From: an uncultured Clostridium sp.
GTDB taxonomy: Bacteria > Bacillota > Clostridia > TANB77 > CAG-465
Assembly (NCBI GenBank): GCA_900554875.1
Contig: USJA01000028.1
Span: forward strand, 1-9,602
Reading direction: 5' to 3'
Length of the DNA stretch: 9,602 nt
The notes beneath the pieces were generated by a model. The model searched no databases. It was given only the letters and a program-made list of their open reading frames with translations, and had not been told where the DNA came from. Below, one piece after another: positions 7,308-9,602 of this stretch. Position 1 is the stretch's first letter; each line of letters starts with the position of its first letter. The position numbers and the translations under genes were made by a program.

Positions 7308-8768
7308 CTAAATATTAGGTTTTTTATCATGAAACTGTGTATTTTGCTCATATGTATATGCAACTTGAAGTAATTTTTCTTCATCAAATGACTTTGCAAT
7401 AAATTGTAAACCAATTGGCATATTATTTGATGCAAATCCACCAGGCACAGATATTGCTGGTAATCCTGCAATATTTACTGGCACTGTAAATATATCTTCC
7501 AAATACATTTCAAGTGGGTTAGTTGAGTGTTCACCCATTTTAAATGATGTATTAGGTGCTGTAGGTATCATTATTACATCACAACTTTCAAATGCTTTTT
7601 TGAAGTCATTTACTATAAGTGTTCTTACTTGTTGTGCACGTTTGTAATATGCATCGTAATACCCTGATGATAATACATATGTACCTAACATAATTCTTCT
7701 TTTTACTTCATCACCAAAACCTTCAGTTCTTGATTTTGTATATAAATCAATTAAATCAGAAAATTCTTTTGCTCTGTGTCCGTATCTTATTCCATCATAT
7801 CTTCCAAGATTTGATGATGCTTCAGCTGTAGCTATAATGTAGTATGTTGCAAGAGAATATTTTGCGTATTCAAGTTTTACATCTACAATATTAGCTCCTA
7901 AATCTTCTAATGTTTTTATAGATGCATCATATGCTTTTTTTACATCTTCATTTATTCCATCATTTACAAAATCTGATGGTACAGCTATATTCATTCCTTT
8001 TACACTATTTACCAAAGCCTTTTTATAATCTTTCTTTTCTAAATCTGCAGATGTAGTATCTTTACTATCATGGCCTGCTATTACATTTAGCATTAATGCT
8101 GCATCCTCAACAGTTTTTGCAAAAGGTCCTATTTGATCAAGAGATGATGCAAAAGCAATTAATCCATATCTTGATATTAATCCGTAAGTTGGTTTTAAAC
8201 CTACAACACTACAATATGATGCTGGTTGTCTTATAGATCCACCTGTATCTGAACCTAGAGCAGCATACGCCATATCAGCAGATACTGCAGCCGCACTACC
8301 ACCGCTTGATCCACCAGGCACTCTATTTACATCCCATGGATTAGCAGTCTTTTTAATGTATGAAGTTTCTGTAGATGACCCCATTGCAAATTCATCCATA
8401 TTTGTTTTACCAAGCATAATTGCTCCAGCTTCTTCTAATTTTTCAATAACTGTTGCATTATATATTGGTACAAAATCTTCTAGCATTCTTGAAGCACATG
8501 TAGTTTTAACATTTTCAGTACATATGTTATCTTTTATTGCAATTGGTACTCCACCAAGCATGCCGATATCTTCCCCATTATCTAATCTTTTTTGAAGTTC
8601 TTCAGCTCTTTCATATGCTTGTGTCTTTGTTAAAGTTATATATGCTCCAACTTTTGGTTCAACTTCTTCAATTCTTTTATATACACTATCTAACACTTCT
8701 TTGATAGTTACTTTTTTTTCTTTTATATCACTTGCTATACTACTTAAAGTTTTACTATATAGTTCCAT
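7308..8768 (-). CDS. gatA: Asp/Glu-tRNA amidotransferase subunit A (GatA)
   Basis: GatA is the amidase-signature glutaminase of GatCAB. It hydrolyses glutamine and channels ammonia to GatB. The 486-aa length is normal. The Ser-cisSer-Lys triad is complete: K79 in PIAIKDN, S154 in PGGSSGGSAAA (151-161) and S178 in DTGGSIRQPAS (174-184). GKTNMDEFAMGSS (120-132) and GLKPTYGLISRYG (190-202) are also typical. The start ATG has AGGAG just upstream, overlapping the gatC stop, with a 10-base gap between the genes. proS begins 12 bases after its TAG stop. Other amidase-signature enzymes were considered, but the neighbouring gatC and gatB settle the identity. Confidence 0.98.
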   Translation of the reverse strand: MELYSKTLSSIASDIKEKKVTIKEVLDSVYKRIEEVEPKVGAYITLTKTQAYERAEELQKRLDNGEDIGMLGGVPIAIKDNICTENVKTTCASRMLEDFVPIYNATVIEKLEEAGAIMLGKTNMDEFAMGSSTETSYIKKTANPWDVNRVPGGSSGGSAAAVSADMAYAALGSDTGGSIRQPASYCSVVGLKPTYGLISRYGLIAFASSLDQIGPFAKTVEDAALMLNVIAGHDSKDTTSADLEKKDYKKALVNSVKGMNIAVPSDFVNDGINEDVKKAYDASIKTLEDLGANIVDVKLEYAKYSLATYYIIATAEASSNLGRYDGIRYGHRAKEFSDLIDLYTKSRTEGFGDEVKRRIMLGTYVLSSGYYDAYYKRAQQVRTLIVNDFKKAFESCDVIMIPTAPNTSFKMGEHSTNPLEMYLEDIFTVPVNIAGLPAISVPGGFASNNMPIGLQFIAKSFDEEKLLQVAYTYEQNTQFHDKKPNI

Positions 8769-8778
8769 TTTATCACTC

Positions 8779-9066
8779 CTATTCTACAGTTTGAGGTACA
8801 CTTACACATCCAGCTTCTTTTTCTGGTGCATTTTTTAGTATCAATTCTCTATCATAAGATTTTTCTACATTATCTTCTCTAAATACATTTTTTATATCCA
8901 AAATATGTGCAGTAGGTTTTACTCCTTCTACATCAACTTTTGATAGTTGATTTGCAAATTCAACTATACTTGATAAATCATTTGTAATTTTATCAAGCTC
9001 TTTATCATCAAATTCTAATCTTGATAATTTTGCAAGATGTTTTACTTCTTCTTTTGAAACACTCAT
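8779..9066 (-). CDS. gatC: Asp/Glu-tRNA amidotransferase subunit C (GatC)
   Basis: GatC is a small belt-like subunit that wraps and stabilises the GatA-GatB pair. The 95-aa product has the family hallmarks: HLAKLSRLEF near the N terminus (10-19), VFREDNV in the middle, and the C-terminal LKNAPEKEAGCVSVPQTVE. An in-frame TTG at 9082-9084 would add six residues, but the GGAGGAG ribosome binding site lies within that extension and points to the ATG at 9064-9066. It is the first gene of the operon, about 28 nt after the predicted transcription start, and gatA follows 10 bases later. Confidence 0.96.
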   Translation of the reverse strand: MSVSKEEVKHLAKLSRLEFDDKELDKITNDLSSIVEFANQLSKVDVEGVKPTAHILDIKNVFREDNVEKSYDRELILKNAPEKEAGCVSVPQTVE

Positions 9067-9069
9067 TTT

Positions 9070-9078
9070 ATCTCCTCC
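9070..9078 (-). promoter_or_regulatory. Ribosome binding site deciding the gatC start
   Basis: The minus strand reads GGAGGAGATAAAATG, with the GGAGGAG core a few bases before the ATG at 9064-9066. The longer frame from TTG at 9084 would translate this site as Gly-Gly-Asp, so it is not favoured. Confidence 0.8.
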
Positions 9079-9100
9079 ATTCAATTAAAATTTCCTCTTT

Positions 9101-9129
9101 ATTATACTTTAAATATATAAATAAGTCAA
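9101..9129 (-). promoter_or_regulatory. Sigma-A promoter of the gatC-gatA-proS-gatB operon
   Basis: On the minus strand, TTGACT (9124-9129) and TATAAT (9101-9106) are separated by 17 bases, close to perfect consensus. Transcription should start near 9094, leaving a leader of about 28 nt. That is too short for a T-box or other large regulatory leader, so the operon looks constitutive from this promoter. Confidence 0.88.
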
Positions 9130-9185
9130 GGTAAAATGCACTGATAGAGCTAAGTTTATATATTTTTTATATAGTAAAATTCGAC

Positions 9186-9219
9186 AAAAAATAAAAAAGT
9201 CGCTATAAGTTAAAGCGAC
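9186..9219 (-). terminator. Rho-independent terminator of the 104-aa gene
   Basis: On the minus strand GTCGCT (9219-9214) and AGCGAC (9204-9199) form a stem around a 9-base loop. It is followed by TTTTTTATTTTTT. The hairpin lies 13 bases after the TAA of the upstream gene and insulates it from the gat promoter. Confidence 0.88.
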
Positions 9220-9232
9220 CTTTCTATAACAA

Positions 9233-9547
9233 TTATTCATTACTTAATTCTGCAACTTTTTCTTCTATATTTTCTTCAACTTCAGTTTTAGGCATTACTG
9301 TATTTCCAAATGAAAACACTTTCTTTTCTGTCCTTGATTTTTCTTCAAATTTTTTATTGAATTCTGCTTTTGCATTATCTAAAGTTTCTTGCATTGCAAA
9401 AAACATTTCCTCAACGTCTTCTTTAGTAAAATCATACACACTACTTCTTGACATTGGTTCTAGTATTTGTATATCATGCATTACCTTGTTTACTCTTTTA
9501 CCTGCATTTTCCATAAATTTCATTCTTTTTTCTTCATTTATTTCCAT
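9233..9547 (-). CDS. Uncharacterised 104-aa charged protein
   Basis: I do not recognise a named family. The product (MEINEEKRMKFMENAGK...) is strongly charged and helical, with no membrane segment. Residues 1-60 or so have an amphipathic pattern (KRVNKVMHDIQIL, YDFTKEDVEEMFFAMQETLDNAKAEF) that faintly recalls small conserved helical proteins found in many bacteria. The Glu/Lys-rich C-terminal tail is low complexity. A longer frame starts at an ATG at 9574, but GGAGGGAG lies inside it, 7-8 nt before the ATG at 9545-9547. A -10-like element at 9579-9584 would also start transcription near 9572, so the inner start is preferred. It is followed by its own terminator. It is likely a real gene of unknown role. 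Confidence 0.75.
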   Translation of the reverse strand: MEINEEKRMKFMENAGKRVNKVMHDIQILEPMSRSSVYDFTKEDVEEMFFAMQETLDNAKAEFNKKFEEKSRTEKKVFSFGNTVMPKTEVEENIEEKVAELSNE

Positions 9548-9578
9548 ATAAATTCTCCCTCCAAATTTCGACATATTT

Positions 9579-9584
9579 GTTATA
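9579..9584 (-). promoter_or_regulatory. Possible extended -10 element for the 104-aa gene
   Basis: The minus strand reads TGATATAAC, an extended -10 form differing from consensus at the last base. The -35 at 17-bp spacing would fall at the very edge of or beyond the window, so the promoter cannot be completed. Its position would give a leader of about 25 nt to the preferred ATG. Confidence 0.4.
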
Positions 9585-9602
9585 TCATAAAGAAAAATAT
9601 AA

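Noticed and set aside
7274..7471. Minus-strand 65-codon frame spanning the end of gatA and the start of proS
   Set aside because: It overlaps two secure genes in another frame, is rich in Gln, Leu and His from AT-rich DNA, and has no start signal.
8356..8595. Plus-strand 79-codon frame inside gatA
   Set aside because: It is antisense to conserved GatA coding sequence and has no start signal.
9130..9185. Regulatory RNA between the 104-aa gene terminator and the gat promoter
   Set aside because: The stretch is AT-rich without a convincing stable stem and lies upstream of the predicted transcription start.
9357..9551. Plus-strand 64-codon frame opposite the 104-aa gene
   Set aside because: It is the shadow of the better-supported minus-strand gene, which has a ribosome binding site and terminator.
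1..9602. Novel defence, CRISPR, phage or mobile-element system
   Set aside because: No direct-repeat arrays, transposase, integrase, toxin-antitoxin pair or nuclease gene set was seen. The identifiable genes are housekeeping translation and DNA repair genes.

Overview
The window is AT-rich bacterial chromosome with compact genes, strong AGGAGG-type ribosome binding sites, sigma-A-like promoters (TTGACA/TATAAT with 17-bp spacing) and short hairpin plus T-run terminators. Tryptophan is read from TGG (for example in RecG), so the standard bacterial code fits. The protein families (GatCAB amidotransferase, bacterial-type ProRS with an editing insertion, RecG, a DUF4358-like protein) and the base composition suggest a low-GC Bacillota, most likely a Clostridia-like anaerobe. 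I cannot name a genus from sequence reading alone.

Nearly everything is on the minus strand, so transcription runs from high to low coordinates. In that order: (1) 9602-9186, a small uncharacterised gene (104 aa) with its own terminator. (2) 9129-3568, the main operon gatC-gatA-proS-gatB-DUF4358-like, with a near-consensus promoter in front of gatC, gaps of 10, 12, -1 (overlap) and 17 bases, and a terminator just after the last gene. (3) 3498-2791, a one-gene unit for an unknown 186-aa protein, with a perfect consensus promoter, a structured leader of about 70 nt and its own terminator. (4) 2770-660, recG behind its own promoter. (5) 627-59, an unknown 149-aa gene ending in a palindromic terminator. 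At bases 1-56 there is what looks like the last codons of a plus-strand membrane protein, which would converge on that same terminator.

The operon is a tRNA-charging unit. GatCAB converts misacylated Glu-tRNA(Gln) and/or Asp-tRNA(Asn) to the amide forms, and ProRS charges tRNA(Pro). The arrangement is notable because proS splits the usual gatCAB order and is translationally coupled to gatB, and a membrane-anchored DUF4358-like gene ends the unit.

No mobile element, CRISPR array, tRNA, rRNA or phage module was seen. The window is mainly housekeeping. The points most worth a second look are the proS-within-gat arrangement, the leader of the 186-aa gene with mutually exclusive hairpins that could affect its ribosome binding site, and the three unrecognised small proteins. 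No gene-free stretch exceeds about 220 bases. Three gene starts were moved inward from the longest possible ORF on ribosome-binding-site and promoter evidence.
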